Assembly: GCA_964541615.1 (NCBI GenBank)
Contig: CAZIRA010000040.1
Coordinates: 1-19,333, forward strand
Reading direction: 5' to 3'
Length of the DNA: 19,333 nt
From: UPXZ01 sp964541615
GTDB taxonomy: Bacteria; Bacteroidota; Bacteroidia; Bacteroidales; Paludibacteraceae
This document shows positions 1 through 7,211 of this stretch, in pieces (within the stretch, counting starts at the first letter, position 1; each line of letters starts with the position of its first letter). A model generated the notes under the pieces. It worked only from the letters and a program-made list of their open reading frames with translations, was not told the origin of the DNA and searched no databases. Both the position numbers and the translations under genes were made by a program.

Positions 1-1
1 C

Positions 2-325
2 TTATTTGAAGAGTTCATTAATGCTTTCAGCAAAATCGTAAGACTCTTTCCAATTCCAAATTTTATTGTGCAGATTTTCTTGAATCAGCGTGATTGCTTC
101 ATCTTTTGAAAGTATTTCCAGTTTATGCACAGGTACAAGAATGTTGTATTTCACTTCTCTTTCAGAAGAATTTATATCCATCAGATCATTGATGCTTTCA
201 TCAGGTTCGGCAATACGTATTCCGACAAACTCCCGCATACCGTCGGAAGCTTTTTTCCATGAGATCAGGACAGAGCCTTCTAAAGTAAATCCTTTGAGAA
301 ATTGAAAATCAGATAATTCGTTCAT
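2..325 (-). CDS. Hypothetical protein, 107 aa
   Basis: A complete small reading frame from an ATG at 325 to a TAA at 2-4. I do not recognise the family. The product is a soluble, acidic, mixed alpha/beta-looking protein with no signal peptide, membrane segment, cysteine cluster or catalytic motif that I can name; its C-terminal third is rich in Lys, Glu and Asn and probably helical. It lies 65 bp downstream of umuC on the same strand. That gap is AT-rich and shows neither a convincing terminator nor a TAnnTTTG promoter, so read-through from umuDC is possible. Nothing in the sequence ties it to DNA repair. It is called as a gene because it is ATG-initiated, has ordinary amino-acid composition and lies on the strand of its neighbours; the overlapping plus-strand frame (90-305) looks like a shadow. 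Confidence 0.7.
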   Translation of the reverse strand: MNELSDFQFLKGFTLEGSVLISWKKASDGMREFVGIRIAEPDESINDLMDINSSEREVKYNILVPVHKLEILSKDEAITLIQENLHNKIWNWKESYDFAESINELFK

Positions 326-390
326 AATAATTTATTATTTTTTGTTTAATTATTGACTTTGTATTGGATTTTATACCAAAAAATCTTTCA

Positions 391-1665
391 CTAATCCTCA
401 AGTTGGATGTTTACAGTCAAGATTTCGTTTATGTCTGTTGTGTAGTGTGGCGAAAGTTTTTCCTGTTTCATCCGCCATGTCCGTCCGGGTGCCTGTGTTG
501 CCAGCCTTATCAAATCCTTGCTGTATCTATTGTTCAGTTTGTCAACAGCCTGCATCAAAGGGATGTGCTTTACATTTCTATTCTCAAATATGGTCAATTG
601 CTGATTGTCTTCAGGCGTAAAGTCCAGCACCAGCACGCCTGCCTTTTTATATTTATACCCTTTTTTGAAAATCTTTTCCAAGCCGGAAGTTGCATATTTT
701 GCCAATTCGATGGCTGAATTGGTGGCAAAAGGCAGTTTTACGGTTATAGCGTTGCTGTACTGTGGCAGGTCTTCCCTGAAATAGTTCGTTGTGATGAAAA
801 CCTGAATGGCGTTGCAACACGATTTTTGTTTTCTCAGTTTTTCCGAACACTTCACGGCAAACGTAGAAACCCTTTCCCTTACGTCCGGCAGATTTTCAAG
901 CATGTTGTCGAAAGTCCGTGTGGTAGCAATGTTTTTCTTATCCTTCACCTCATCCAGCTGGAGCGTGGTAATGCCCATCAGGTCGTGCTTCAGCCTCAAG
1001 CCGACGACCGACATGCGTGATTTCACCCAGTCGTCAGGAAGGTTGGTAAATTGATAGGCTGTTTTGACATTGTATGCATACAGCCGTTTGGAATGCTGGC
1101 GTCCGATTCCCCAGACATCTTCCACCGGGAGCCATTTCAAGGCTTTTACTCTCTTTTCTTCTGTGTCAATATTGTGCACGCCGCTTGTTTGAGATGGGAA
1201 TTTCTTAGCTACACGGGTAGCCGTTTTAGCAAGAGATTTTGTAGGTCCAATGCCGATGCTGACGGGGATATGCGTCCATCTCTCAACTTTCTTCTTCATT
1301 TCAAGCCCGTAAGCTTTCATGTCGGCATTTATTCCTTCCAAATCAAGGAAGCATTCATCGATGCTGTATATTTCCTGAAGTGGTGAAAATGATCTGAGAA
1401 TTGACATCACCCGGCTGCTCATGTCTCCGTACAATTCAAAATTGGCCGAAAAAACTGCCACGTCATTCTCCTCGATCAAATCTTTAATCTCGAACGCCGG
1501 CTGTCCCATCTTTATGCCGAGAGCTTTCGCTTCGTTACTGCGTGCAATGGCGCATCCGTCGTTGTTGGACAAAATGATGACAGGCCTTCCTGCGAGTGCA
1601 GGGTTGAACACCCGTTCGCAGGAAGCGTAGAAATTATTACAGTCTATGTGCGCAAAAGGAGGCAT
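391..1665 (-). CDS. umuC: DNA polymerase V catalytic subunit UmuC (Y-family)
   Basis: Translesion DNA polymerase that copies damaged template with low fidelity, working with processed UmuD. At 424 aa it matches the usual length of UmuC (E. coli 422). The N-terminal palm begins with the first catalytic Asp (D8 in the IDCNNFYASCE motif). The second metal-binding pair is D103-E104 in YSIDECFLDL, equivalent to E. coli D101/E102. A helix-hairpin-helix-like stretch follows near residues 180-200 (LPVEDVWGIGRQ), and the little-finger region occupies the C-terminal half. The start codon shares one base with the umuD stop (TAATG), so the two are translationally coupled in one operon. Family assignment is very secure. 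Whether induction is by LexA cannot be judged here; I see no obvious SOS box. Confidence 0.97.
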   Translation of the reverse strand: MPPFAHIDCNNFYASCERVFNPALAGRPVIILSNNDGCAIARSNEAKALGIKMGQPAFEIKDLIEENDVAVFSANFELYGDMSSRVMSILRSFSPLQEIYSIDECFLDLEGINADMKAYGLEMKKKVERWTHIPVSIGIGPTKSLAKTATRVAKKFPSQTSGVHNIDTEEKRVKALKWLPVEDVWGIGRQHSKRLYAYNVKTAYQFTNLPDDWVKSRMSVVGLRLKHDLMGITTLQLDEVKDKKNIATTRTFDNMLENLPDVRERVSTFAVKCSEKLRKQKSCCNAIQVFITTNYFREDLPQYSNAITVKLPFATNSAIELAKYATSGLEKIFKKGYKYKKAGVLVLDFTPEDNQQLTIFENRNVKHIPLMQAVDKLNNRYSKDLIRLATQAPGRTWRMKQEKLSPHYTTDINEILTVNIQLED

Positions 1666-2108
1666 TATACGTGTTTTCTAAAACTCCAGGTGATTATTCC
1701 GAATATAAGATTCTTGCTGTCTTCCGTGATTTCAATGTTTGGAAATTCTTTGTTGGATGAAACAAGACAGCAGCTGTTTTTTGTTTTCTTGATCCGCTTT
1801 GTCGTGAAATCTCCGTCAATGAAAATCATCGCAATGTTGTTGTTTCTGTACTCCAAACTCGCATCGATCACCAACAAATCGCCTTCATTGAAATCTTTAT
1901 TCATGGAGAGGCCTTTTGCTTTGGCAAAGTATGTAGCCTCGGGATGATTGATTACCAGCTTGTTCAAGTCGATCCGTTCTCCTGTGAAGTCGTCGGCGGG
2001 CGATGGAAATCCAGCCCGCAGTGTTCCGATATACGGAAGCAGGATTTCAGACGCAGTATCGGGTTTGTAGATGTCGAAACTTGGCGTAGTGATGATTGGT
2101 TTGGTCAT
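1665..2108 (-). CDS. umuD: UmuD, self-cleaving Pol V accessory subunit (peptidase S24)
   Basis: LexA-like protease whose RecA-stimulated self-cleavage gives the UmuD' form that activates UmuC. At 147 aa it is close to E. coli UmuD (139). The cleavage site is visible as A32-G33 in the RAGFPSP motif; E. coli has Cys-Gly here. The catalytic Ser is S68 (KGLSMN) and the Lys general base is K104 (FTTKR), aligning with E. coli S60 and K97. The RIDLN and HPEATYF blocks are almost the same as in E. coli. Being next to umuC, with a one-base overlap, confirms UmuD rather than LexA, as does the lack of an N-terminal helix-turn-helix. The operon is separated from the upstream fucose operon by that operon's terminator. 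Confidence 0.96.
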   Translation of the reverse strand: MTKPIITTPSFDIYKPDTASEILLPYIGTLRAGFPSPADDFTGERIDLNKLVINHPEATYFAKAKGLSMNKDFNEGDLLVIDASLEYRNNNIAMIFIDGDFTTKRIKKTKNSCCLVSSNKEFPNIEITEDSKNLIFGIITWSFRKHV

Positions 2109-2130
2109 TTGAATGAAATAAATTTGAAGT

Positions 2131-2157
2131 TAAAGATATAGAAAAATCATAAAACAA
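2131..2157 (-). promoter_or_regulatory. Candidate umuDC promoter
   Basis: On the minus strand a TTG (2155-2157) is followed after 16 bp by TATCTTTA (2131-2138), one base off the Bacteroidota -7 consensus TAnnTTTG. This would start transcription about 15-20 nt before the umuD ATG. The spacer is slightly short and the region is AT-rich, so a chance match is quite possible. No clear LexA-type palindrome overlaps it. Confidence 0.3.
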
Positions 2158-2222
2158 CTCATTTATTTTTTGTTAATTTAATTTTTTCTGAATTTATTTT
2201 CCTTCCAATATTTTTGTTTTTC

Positions 2223-2262
2223 AAAAAAAAAAAAAAACAGAGACGCTTCTGAAGCGCCTCTA
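2223..2262 (-). terminator. Rho-independent terminator of the fucose operon
   Basis: An 11-bp inverted repeat (arms 2239-2249 and 2251-2261, one mismatch) is followed on the minus strand by an unbroken run of 15 T (A on the plus strand, 2223-2237). It begins about 20 nt after the fucP stop codon. This is the strongest terminator in the window, and it insulates umuDC from fucIUP. Confidence 0.92.
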
Positions 2263-2282
2263 TTTTCAAAAAATCAATATCT

Positions 2283-3590
2283 TTAATAGCTCCGTTTATA
2301 CGCTCTTCGGCCGTACCAGAATATCACCACAAAGCAGATAAACGGCAATATAAACGAGGCGTTCACGGCTGGGAGCCAAGCCACGGTGCCAAGATCGATA
2401 ATGCTTCCTTGCAGAGGCGGCATCAGTGCTCCACCTACAATCGCCATCACTAATCCAGCTGCGCCGAGTGTAGCATCATTTCCAATTCCGTGAAGGGCAA
2501 TTCCATAAATGGTTGGGAACATCAGTGACATGAATGCAGACGTTGCAATCAGGCAGTACAGACCGAACATTCCTCCAATGAAGATAGTTCCTGTCATAGT
2601 CAGCATCGCTCCAGCAGCAAAAACGGTCAGCATAAGGCTCGATTTGAAGTATTTCATCAGGTATGTACTGATAAACCGGCTGGAAAGGAAAATGGACATT
2701 GCCAGAATATTATAACGCTGCCCAACAGCTTTCGGAATTCCGATATTTTCGGCATATTGGATGATAAAAGTCCAGCACATGATCTGTGCTGCTACGTAGA
2801 ATAGCTGAGCCACAACACCTTCCCGGTATTTTGGAATGCGGATAAGGCGTCTGGCTGAATCACGTGCATTGTCATTGTATTTGTCTTCAAGCTGAGTTTT
2901 AGGCATTTTTGCAACAGCAATAATCACAAACATCAGCAGCACCACTAAGCCGAGAGTTACGTAAGGATTTCGGATAGTAGCCAAATCGTGTGTACGGATA
3001 ACTGCCTTTTCAGCCACACTCAATGTGTTGAATATCAGATTTCCGGCACCGTCGCGTGCTTCTGAATGGAGCGAAGTGAGCACATAGTTGGATGCTACAA
3101 ACATGCCCAGAAGCGAACCCATCGGATTGAAGGACTGAGCAAGATTCAGTCTTCGTGTGGCAGTCTCGGAGTCTCCCATCGATAAAATGTAAGGATTAGC
3201 GGTAGTTTCAAGAAATGCTAAACCAAAAGTGAGGATGTAAAGCGACAATAAAAAGAACGTGAACTGCTCAAACTGTGCGGCAGGCCAGAAAAGCAACGCA
3301 CCCAGCGCATAGAGCAAAAGTCCCAGCAGAATTCCTTTTTTATAACTATATTTCCGGATAAAAAGTGCCGCAGGAATAGCCATAGTACCGTATCCACCGT
3401 AAAAAGCAAACTGTACCAGTGCTGCTTTGGCTACAGGAATTTCCATGATTGTCTGGAATGCGGCAACCATCGGATTGGTAATATCGTTTGCAAATCCCCA
3501 AAGTGCAAACAAGCTCGTAACGAGAATAAAAGGCAATATATATTTTTTCTCTACCACTTTTGGTTTAGAGATAGGAGCATGTTTTTCCAT
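2283..3590 (-). CDS. fucP: L-fucose:H+ symporter FucP (MFS)
   Basis: Inner-membrane proton-coupled sugar permease of the major facilitator superfamily. At 435 aa, with about 12 hydrophobic segments, it has the usual FucP size (E. coli 438). It keeps FucP landmarks: WGFAND in helix 1 (residues 31-36), FAFYGGYGTMAIPA in helix 2, ETTANPY (E128, equivalent to E. coli E135, essential for proton coupling) and RLNLAQSFNPMGS. The residue aligning with E. coli D46 is N39, while an Asp sits three positions earlier (D36). I recall the ANDITNP form from other Bacteroidota FucP proteins. The gene follows fucU by 22 bp and ends the operon. The neighbours fucI and fucU support L-fucose as substrate; related permeases of this family carry glucose or galactose, so specificity rests mainly on context. 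Confidence 0.92.
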   Translation of the reverse strand: MEKHAPISKPKVVEKKYILPFILVTSLFALWGFANDITNPMVAAFQTIMEIPVAKAALVQFAFYGGYGTMAIPAALFIRKYSYKKGILLGLLLYALGALLFWPAAQFEQFTFFLLSLYILTFGLAFLETTANPYILSMGDSETATRRLNLAQSFNPMGSLLGMFVASNYVLTSLHSEARDGAGNLIFNTLSVAEKAVIRTHDLATIRNPYVTLGLVVLLMFVIIAVAKMPKTQLEDKYNDNARDSARRLIRIPKYREGVVAQLFYVAAQIMCWTFIIQYAENIGIPKAVGQRYNILAMSIFLSSRFISTYLMKYFKSSLMLTVFAAGAMLTMTGTIFIGGMFGLYCLIATSAFMSLMFPTIYGIALHGIGNDATLGAAGLVMAIVGGALMPPLQGSIIDLGTVAWLPAVNASFILPFICFVVIFWYGRRAYKRSY

Positions 3591-3612
3591 TAAATTTAAG
3601 TGTTTTGTGTGT

Positions 3613-4038
3613 TTATCTTACTACTCCTTTTTTCAGAATGATGTTGGCGTAGAGAGCCTCTTCACCTGTTGCCACCACCGCATAACTGGTCTTTGCCCGT
3701 TCGTAAAATGCAAACCGCTCGATATTTTCTATCTGAAACGGTTCCCCTGATTTAATAAGAATGTCTTTGTAAACATCCCAAATTTCAGGTTTATAATCAT
3801 CGCCGGGTACTACTTCCATCAGGAAAACCTGATTTTCTGAATAGGTATCAAGCGGGAAAAGTTTCAAGATTGCTTCAAGCAAATCGACACCGGAAAGTCC
3901 GTCGGCACGGATAACATTCGAAGAAACAGAACTGCTTGGAAAATTGGCATCAGCGATTACAATCTCGTCACCGTGACCCATTTCCATCAGTACTTTCACT
4001 AATTGCGGTGAGAGAATTTTAGGAATATTTTTTAGCAT
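3613..4038 (-). CDS. fucU: L-fucose mutarotase FucU
   Basis: RbsD/FucU-family enzyme that interconverts the alpha and beta anomers of L-fucose, supplying the form used by FucI. It is 141 aa (E. coli FucU 140) and collinear with the E. coli protein: SPQLVKVLMEMGHGDEI near residues 10-26 with the conserved His at position 22, an Asp at 30, VIRADGL at 42-48, RFAFYERA at 108-115 and a C-terminal NIILKKG. These motifs separate it from RbsD (ribose pyranase). It lies between fucI (81 bp upstream, with a perfect hairpin in the gap) and fucP (22 bp downstream). The family call is very secure, and the substrate is supported by the operon. Confidence 0.95.
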   Translation of the reverse strand: MLKNIPKILSPQLVKVLMEMGHGDEIVIADANFPSSSVSSNVIRADGLSGVDLLEAILKLFPLDTYSENQVFLMEVVPGDDYKPEIWDVYKDILIKSGEPFQIENIERFAFYERAKTSYAVVATGEEALYANIILKKGVVR

Positions 4039-4082
4039 TGGTATTAATTTAAGTACATTCGGAAACCCGGAAATAAGAAGAA

Positions 4083-4108
4083 CTTTCCCTTCCAGGTGGA
4101 AGGGAAAG
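4083..4108. repeat. Perfect 12-bp palindrome between fucI and fucU
   Basis: Arms 4083-4094 and 4097-4108 are exactly complementary around a GG centre; physically this is an 11-bp stem with a 4-nt loop. It starts 11 nt after the fucI stop codon. On the transcribed strand it is followed by a broken U-rich stretch (TTCTTCTTATTT), not a clean T-run, so full termination is unlikely. A segmental mRNA stabiliser or a partial attenuator lowering fucU-fucP relative to fucI would fit. The GGAAGGG-type arm also resembles short palindromes scattered in Bacteroidota intergenic DNA, so a REP-like element is an alternative. Confidence 0.85.
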
Positions 4109-4119
4109 CGGAAATGGTT

Positions 4120-5892
4120 TTATTTGTAAATTGGTCCGAAATTTTCGCAGGCTCTGTAGTCAGCGCCTTCTTTGTCCATTCCGAAAGCATTCCAGGCAGC
4201 AGGGCGGAAAATCTTTTCATCTTCCACATTGTGCATGGATACAGGGATACGAAGCATTGATGCAAGCGTAATCAGGTCCTGACCGATGTGACCGTAGCTG
4301 ATTGCACCGTGGTTGGCACCCCAGTAATTCATAACAGAATATACGTCTTTGAATGGAATTTTAGTTTCGTCCAGGCGTGGAACAAACCAAGTGGTAGGCC
4401 AGGTTTTGTCGGTACGTTCATTCAGGAGTTTGTGTACATCTTCCTGAATATCAACCGTCCAGCCTTCAGCAATCTGCAGAACAGGTCCGAGCCCTTTCAC
4501 CAGATTCATGCGGCTCATGGTCACCGGCATTCCACCTTTTGACAAGAAATTGGAAGAATAACCACCGCCACGGAAATAGTCACGGTTGGCAGGAAACCAA
4601 GTCGTAGCATCGAGGCATTTTTCCATTTCATCTTCAGTGATTTCCCAGAAAGGCTTCATCACCGGTTTGCCGTCTTTTGTCTGCTGGCCTGTACCGTCAA
4701 GAGTAGTTGATCCGGAATTAATCAGGTGGATGATTCCGTTTTTAGCCATTCCTGAAAGTTCTTTTCCGGTCACGCGTTTTACCGCTTCAGGGCTCCAGTA
4801 CGTGCGAACGTCAGAGAAAATCTGTGCAGTTTGAGTAAGCAGGTGGCCAAAAAGCATCACCACGCCATTCAGAGCGTCATTTTCAGTAGCAACTACAAAC
4901 GCTTCACGAATGCCGTTCCAGTCAAATGAGCTGTTGAGAATTGCTTCAGAAAAGTCTCCGTTTGGCTTGTAATCGGTCCACTGGCGCTGGCCCTGGAATC
5001 CGGATGCAATGGCGTTGTGACCAAGTGCTTCTTCTTTGAAGCCCAGTTCCCGAAGTTTAGGGTTTCCTGTCATCAAATCACGGATGATGAGAGTCATTTT
5101 CACTACAAATTCCCAATCAGCATCTTTGCCTTCGCGGGATTTAATCTTGGCTGGCGAATTGAAGTCGGTTCCTTCGTTTGGTTTGCAATATTTTTCGGTC
5201 CAATCCATTGCTTTTGCAAATTCCTCTTTATCGTAAATTTCTTCTTCGATACGACGGAGGATTTCTGTGGAATCGATGGATTCGTTGCGCATTCCCAGGT
5301 AATCCTGGAAGAAATCAGGATCAACGATAGATCCGGCAATTCCCATCGACACACTGCCGATAGAAAGATACGATTTACCTCGCATAATGGCTACAGACTG
5401 TGCTCCACGAGCAAAACGGAGAAGTTTTTCTTTTACATCATCCGGAATATTCATGTCGCCGGAATCTTGTACATCGTGACCGTAAATACCGAAAGCAGGA
5501 AGACCTTTCTGAGCATGACCGGCAAGCACTGCTGCCAGATAAACTGCTCCAGGACGCTCGGTTCCGTTGAATCCCCACACTGCTTTCGGATAGTGCGGAT
5601 GCATGTCCATGGTCTCAGCACCGTAGCACCAGCACGAAGTTACGGTGATAGAGGAGCCTACACCTTCACGTTCAAACTTTTCAGCACAGGCAGCTGTTTC
5701 TGCTACCCGACCGATGGTAGAATCGGCAATTACACACTCAACTGGCGATCCATCGGGATTTCTCAGATTTTCAGAAATCAATCTGGCAACTTCTTTGGCG
5801 AGATTCATCGTAGTTTCCTCTAAGCTTTCACGCACTCCGCCTTGACGACCATCAATTGTGGGTCTAATTCCAATTTTTGGGTATTTTTTCAT
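4120..5892 (-). CDS. fucI: L-fucose isomerase FucI
   Basis: Cytosolic Mn-dependent ketol isomerase turning L-fucose into L-fuculose, the first committed step of fucose catabolism; the family also accepts D-arabinose. At 590 aa it is collinear with E. coli FucI (591). All three metal ligands sit at the same numbers as in E. coli: E337 (ATEND), D361 (FSDVRTYW) and H528 (GANHGAISYGH). The N-terminal Rossmann-like domain begins with KIGIRPTIDGR, and SCWCYGAETMDM lies at residues 86-97. It is the first gene of the operon, about 45 nt behind a good Bacteroidota promoter. No upstream regulator gene is adjacent. The long plus-strand frame inside it (5017-5823) is a shadow. Confidence 0.97.
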   Translation of the reverse strand: MKKYPKIGIRPTIDGRQGGVRESLEETTMNLAKEVARLISENLRNPDGSPVECVIADSTIGRVAETAACAEKFEREGVGSSITVTSCWCYGAETMDMHPHYPKAVWGFNGTERPGAVYLAAVLAGHAQKGLPAFGIYGHDVQDSGDMNIPDDVKEKLLRFARGAQSVAIMRGKSYLSIGSVSMGIAGSIVDPDFFQDYLGMRNESIDSTEILRRIEEEIYDKEEFAKAMDWTEKYCKPNEGTDFNSPAKIKSREGKDADWEFVVKMTLIIRDLMTGNPKLRELGFKEEALGHNAIASGFQGQRQWTDYKPNGDFSEAILNSSFDWNGIREAFVVATENDALNGVVMLFGHLLTQTAQIFSDVRTYWSPEAVKRVTGKELSGMAKNGIIHLINSGSTTLDGTGQQTKDGKPVMKPFWEITEDEMEKCLDATTWFPANRDYFRGGGYSSNFLSKGGMPVTMSRMNLVKGLGPVLQIAEGWTVDIQEDVHKLLNERTDKTWPTTWFVPRLDETKIPFKDVYSVMNYWGANHGAISYGHIGQDLITLASMLRIPVSMHNVEDEKIFRPAAWNAFGMDKEGADYRACENFGPIYK

Positions 5893-5937
5893 AGTTTTCG
5901 GGAAATTATTTAATTAATTATTTTTCTGAATAGACAA

Positions 5938-5966
5938 CAAAGATAATAGGACTAATCTAAAACAAA
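5938..5966 (-). promoter_or_regulatory. fuc operon promoter (Bacteroidota type)
   Basis: Reading on the minus strand, TTTG (5963-5966) and, 17 bp on, a perfect TATCTTTG (5938-5945) match the Bacteroidota primary-sigma consensus TTTG / TAnnTTTG. Predicted transcription start is near 5930, giving a leader of roughly 35-40 nt before the fucI ATG at 5892. The 247-bp gap 5893-6139 holds this promoter. Otherwise I see only AT-rich sequence, including an 8-bp inverted pair TGAAAATT/AATTTTCA about 65 bp apart, and no clear operator. Confidence 0.6.
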
Positions 5967-6139
5967 AGACAGAAATAAACCATTTATTTGTGAAAATTGA
6001 CACATTACCTGTGATCTATTTCTTTGATGTGGATTGTGATTCTAAAAACGTATATTTATGTGAATTTTCAAACTGAAATATTATGCATTATTCGTTTGCA
6101 AGTCGTCAAAAATTTATCTTAATAAATTCTCTGTAAACA

Positions 6140-6790
6140 CTAAATAATCCTCCCGTCTTTCATCTCAATTGTCCTGTCACAAAGACCGGCAAGTTCCTTA
6201 TCGTGCGTGACAATCACTTCTGTTAAACCGAACTTATCGCGCAGGTCAAAAAGCAGTTTGTGCAATTCTATCTTATTTTGAGAATCAAGACTTCCTGAAG
6301 GTTCATCGGCAAGAATCAGCGAAGGATTATTAATTAACGCACGGGCAACAGCTACACGCTGTTTTTCTCCGCCCGAAAGTTCGGATGGCTTGTGTGTCAA
6401 CCGGTCAGAAAGCTGCAGGTAATCAAGCAATTCTTTGGCTCTTTCAGTTGCTTTTCTGGTGTCAGTTTTACCAATTAATGCAGGAATAATCACATTTTCC
6501 AATGCGGTAAATTCGGGAAGTAGCTGGTGAAACTGGAAAATAAATCCGATATGCTTATTTCTAAAAATTGATAATTTGTCGGCACTCAATTTCCTCACAT
6601 CTACATCATCCACAATAATTTCACCCAAATCAGGTTTGTCCAGCGTACCGATTATTTGCAATAGCGTAGTTTTCCCGGCACCGCTCGGTCCTACAACAGA
6701 AACAATTTCTCCTTTTCCAACGGATAAATCGACCCCTTTCAGCACTTCCAGTTCACCAAAGGATTTGTGAATATTTTTAGCTTTTATCAT
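6140..6790 (-). CDS. lolD: LolD-type ABC transporter ATP-binding protein
   Basis: 216-aa nucleotide-binding subunit of the LolD/MacB (type VII) ABC group, which powers lipoprotein release or other MacB-like processes at the inner membrane. Motifs in order: Walker A GPSGAGKT (34-41), Q-loop Q86 in FIFQFHQLLPEFTALENV (typical of LolD/MacB), signature LSGGEKQ (138-144), Walker B LILADE (158-163), D-loop SLDS (167-170) and switch H196. I chose the ATG at 6790 (MIKAKNIHKSFG); the open frame runs on to 7033 but that extension overlaps the mmcQ-like gene and is unlike any ABC protein. No LolC/E-type permease is adjacent, so the partner must lie elsewhere and the exact substrate is inferred. It follows the mmcQ-like gene by 35 bp, probably in one transcript with tcdA. 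Confidence 0.88.
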   Translation of the reverse strand: MIKAKNIHKSFGELEVLKGVDLSVGKGEIVSVVGPSGAGKTTLLQIIGTLDKPDLGEIIVDDVDVRKLSADKLSIFRNKHIGFIFQFHQLLPEFTALENVIIPALIGKTDTRKATERAKELLDYLQLSDRLTHKPSELSGGEKQRVAVARALINNPSLILADEPSGSLDSQNKIELHKLLFDLRDKFGLTEVIVTHDKELAGLCDRTIEMKDGRII

Positions 6791-6825
6791 AGTTTTGTTG
6801 ACTAATTTACGAGTAATAAAATATA

Positions 6826-7191
6826 TTAAATTGGATTGAAATACTCTTCCCTTTTCTTTTTGGGAAGCTTCAGGATCACTTCGCTGACCGAATGTTCCAC
6901 CAGTTTTTTTATCAGTGCATCGGGCAGATCGCTGTCGAGATAAACCTCGTTCCACAGCAAAGAGCGTGAGTGAACGCACTGTTTTACACCATCGTACATT
7001 TCTCTCAGTTCGATGGATCTGTCCGGAGTGCATTTCATGTTCACTTTGAACTGTCCGTCTTTTGGATTAAGGCCAGTATAAGCAAACATTTTGCCCATCA
7101 CTTTGAAAACCAGTATAGTTTCATCGAAAGGGAAACACTCGGTCGCACCTTTAACCGACAAACAAATATCACGAAAATCTTCGATATTCAT
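6826..7191 (-). CDS. MmcQ/YjbR family protein
   Basis: 121-aa protein of the MmcQ/YjbR (CyaY-like fold, DNA-binding-like) family. Its biochemical role is unclear; members have been annotated as DNA-binding without firm evidence. Recognisable features are the N-terminal NIEDFRDICLSVKGATECFPF stretch, FKVMGKMFAY, FKVNMKCTPDRSIELRE and HSRSLLWNEVYLD, with the C-terminal helix ending in basic KKKRE. I prefer the ATG at 7191, which matches usual family N-termini; a TTG at 7203 would add four residues. It sits 20 bp after tcdA and 35 bp before the LolD-type gene on the same strand, suggesting a three-gene transcript, though no common pathway is evident. Confidence 0.9.
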   Translation of the reverse strand: MNIEDFRDICLSVKGATECFPFDETILVFKVMGKMFAYTGLNPKDGQFKVNMKCTPDRSIELREMYDGVKQCVHSRSLLWNEVYLDSDLPDALIKKLVEHSVSEVILKLPKKKREEYFNPI

Positions 7192-7211
7192 TTTGATTCT
7201 CAATTTTCTAT

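Noticed and set aside
364..1630. Several plus-strand frames over umuC
   Set aside because: All are antisense to an intact umuC with conserved catalytic residues and show no recognisable domains.
4044..4119. Full intrinsic terminator after fucI
   Set aside because: The hairpin is strong but not followed by a continuous T-run, and fucU-fucP downstream have no promoter of their own.
5017..5823. 268-aa plus-strand open frame
   Set aside because: It lies wholly within fucI on the opposite strand; fucI keeps all catalytic residues, and the frame's Phe/His/Cys-rich composition is that of an antisense shadow.
6001..6070. Possible operator TGAAAATT/AATTTTCA pair upstream of the fuc promoter
   Set aside because: The arms are about 65 bp apart and AT-only in most positions, as expected by chance in this sequence.
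6791..7033. N-terminal extension of the LolD-type ATPase
   Set aside because: It overlaps the mmcQ-like gene, has a composition unlike an ABC protein, and a normal ATG start exists at 6790.
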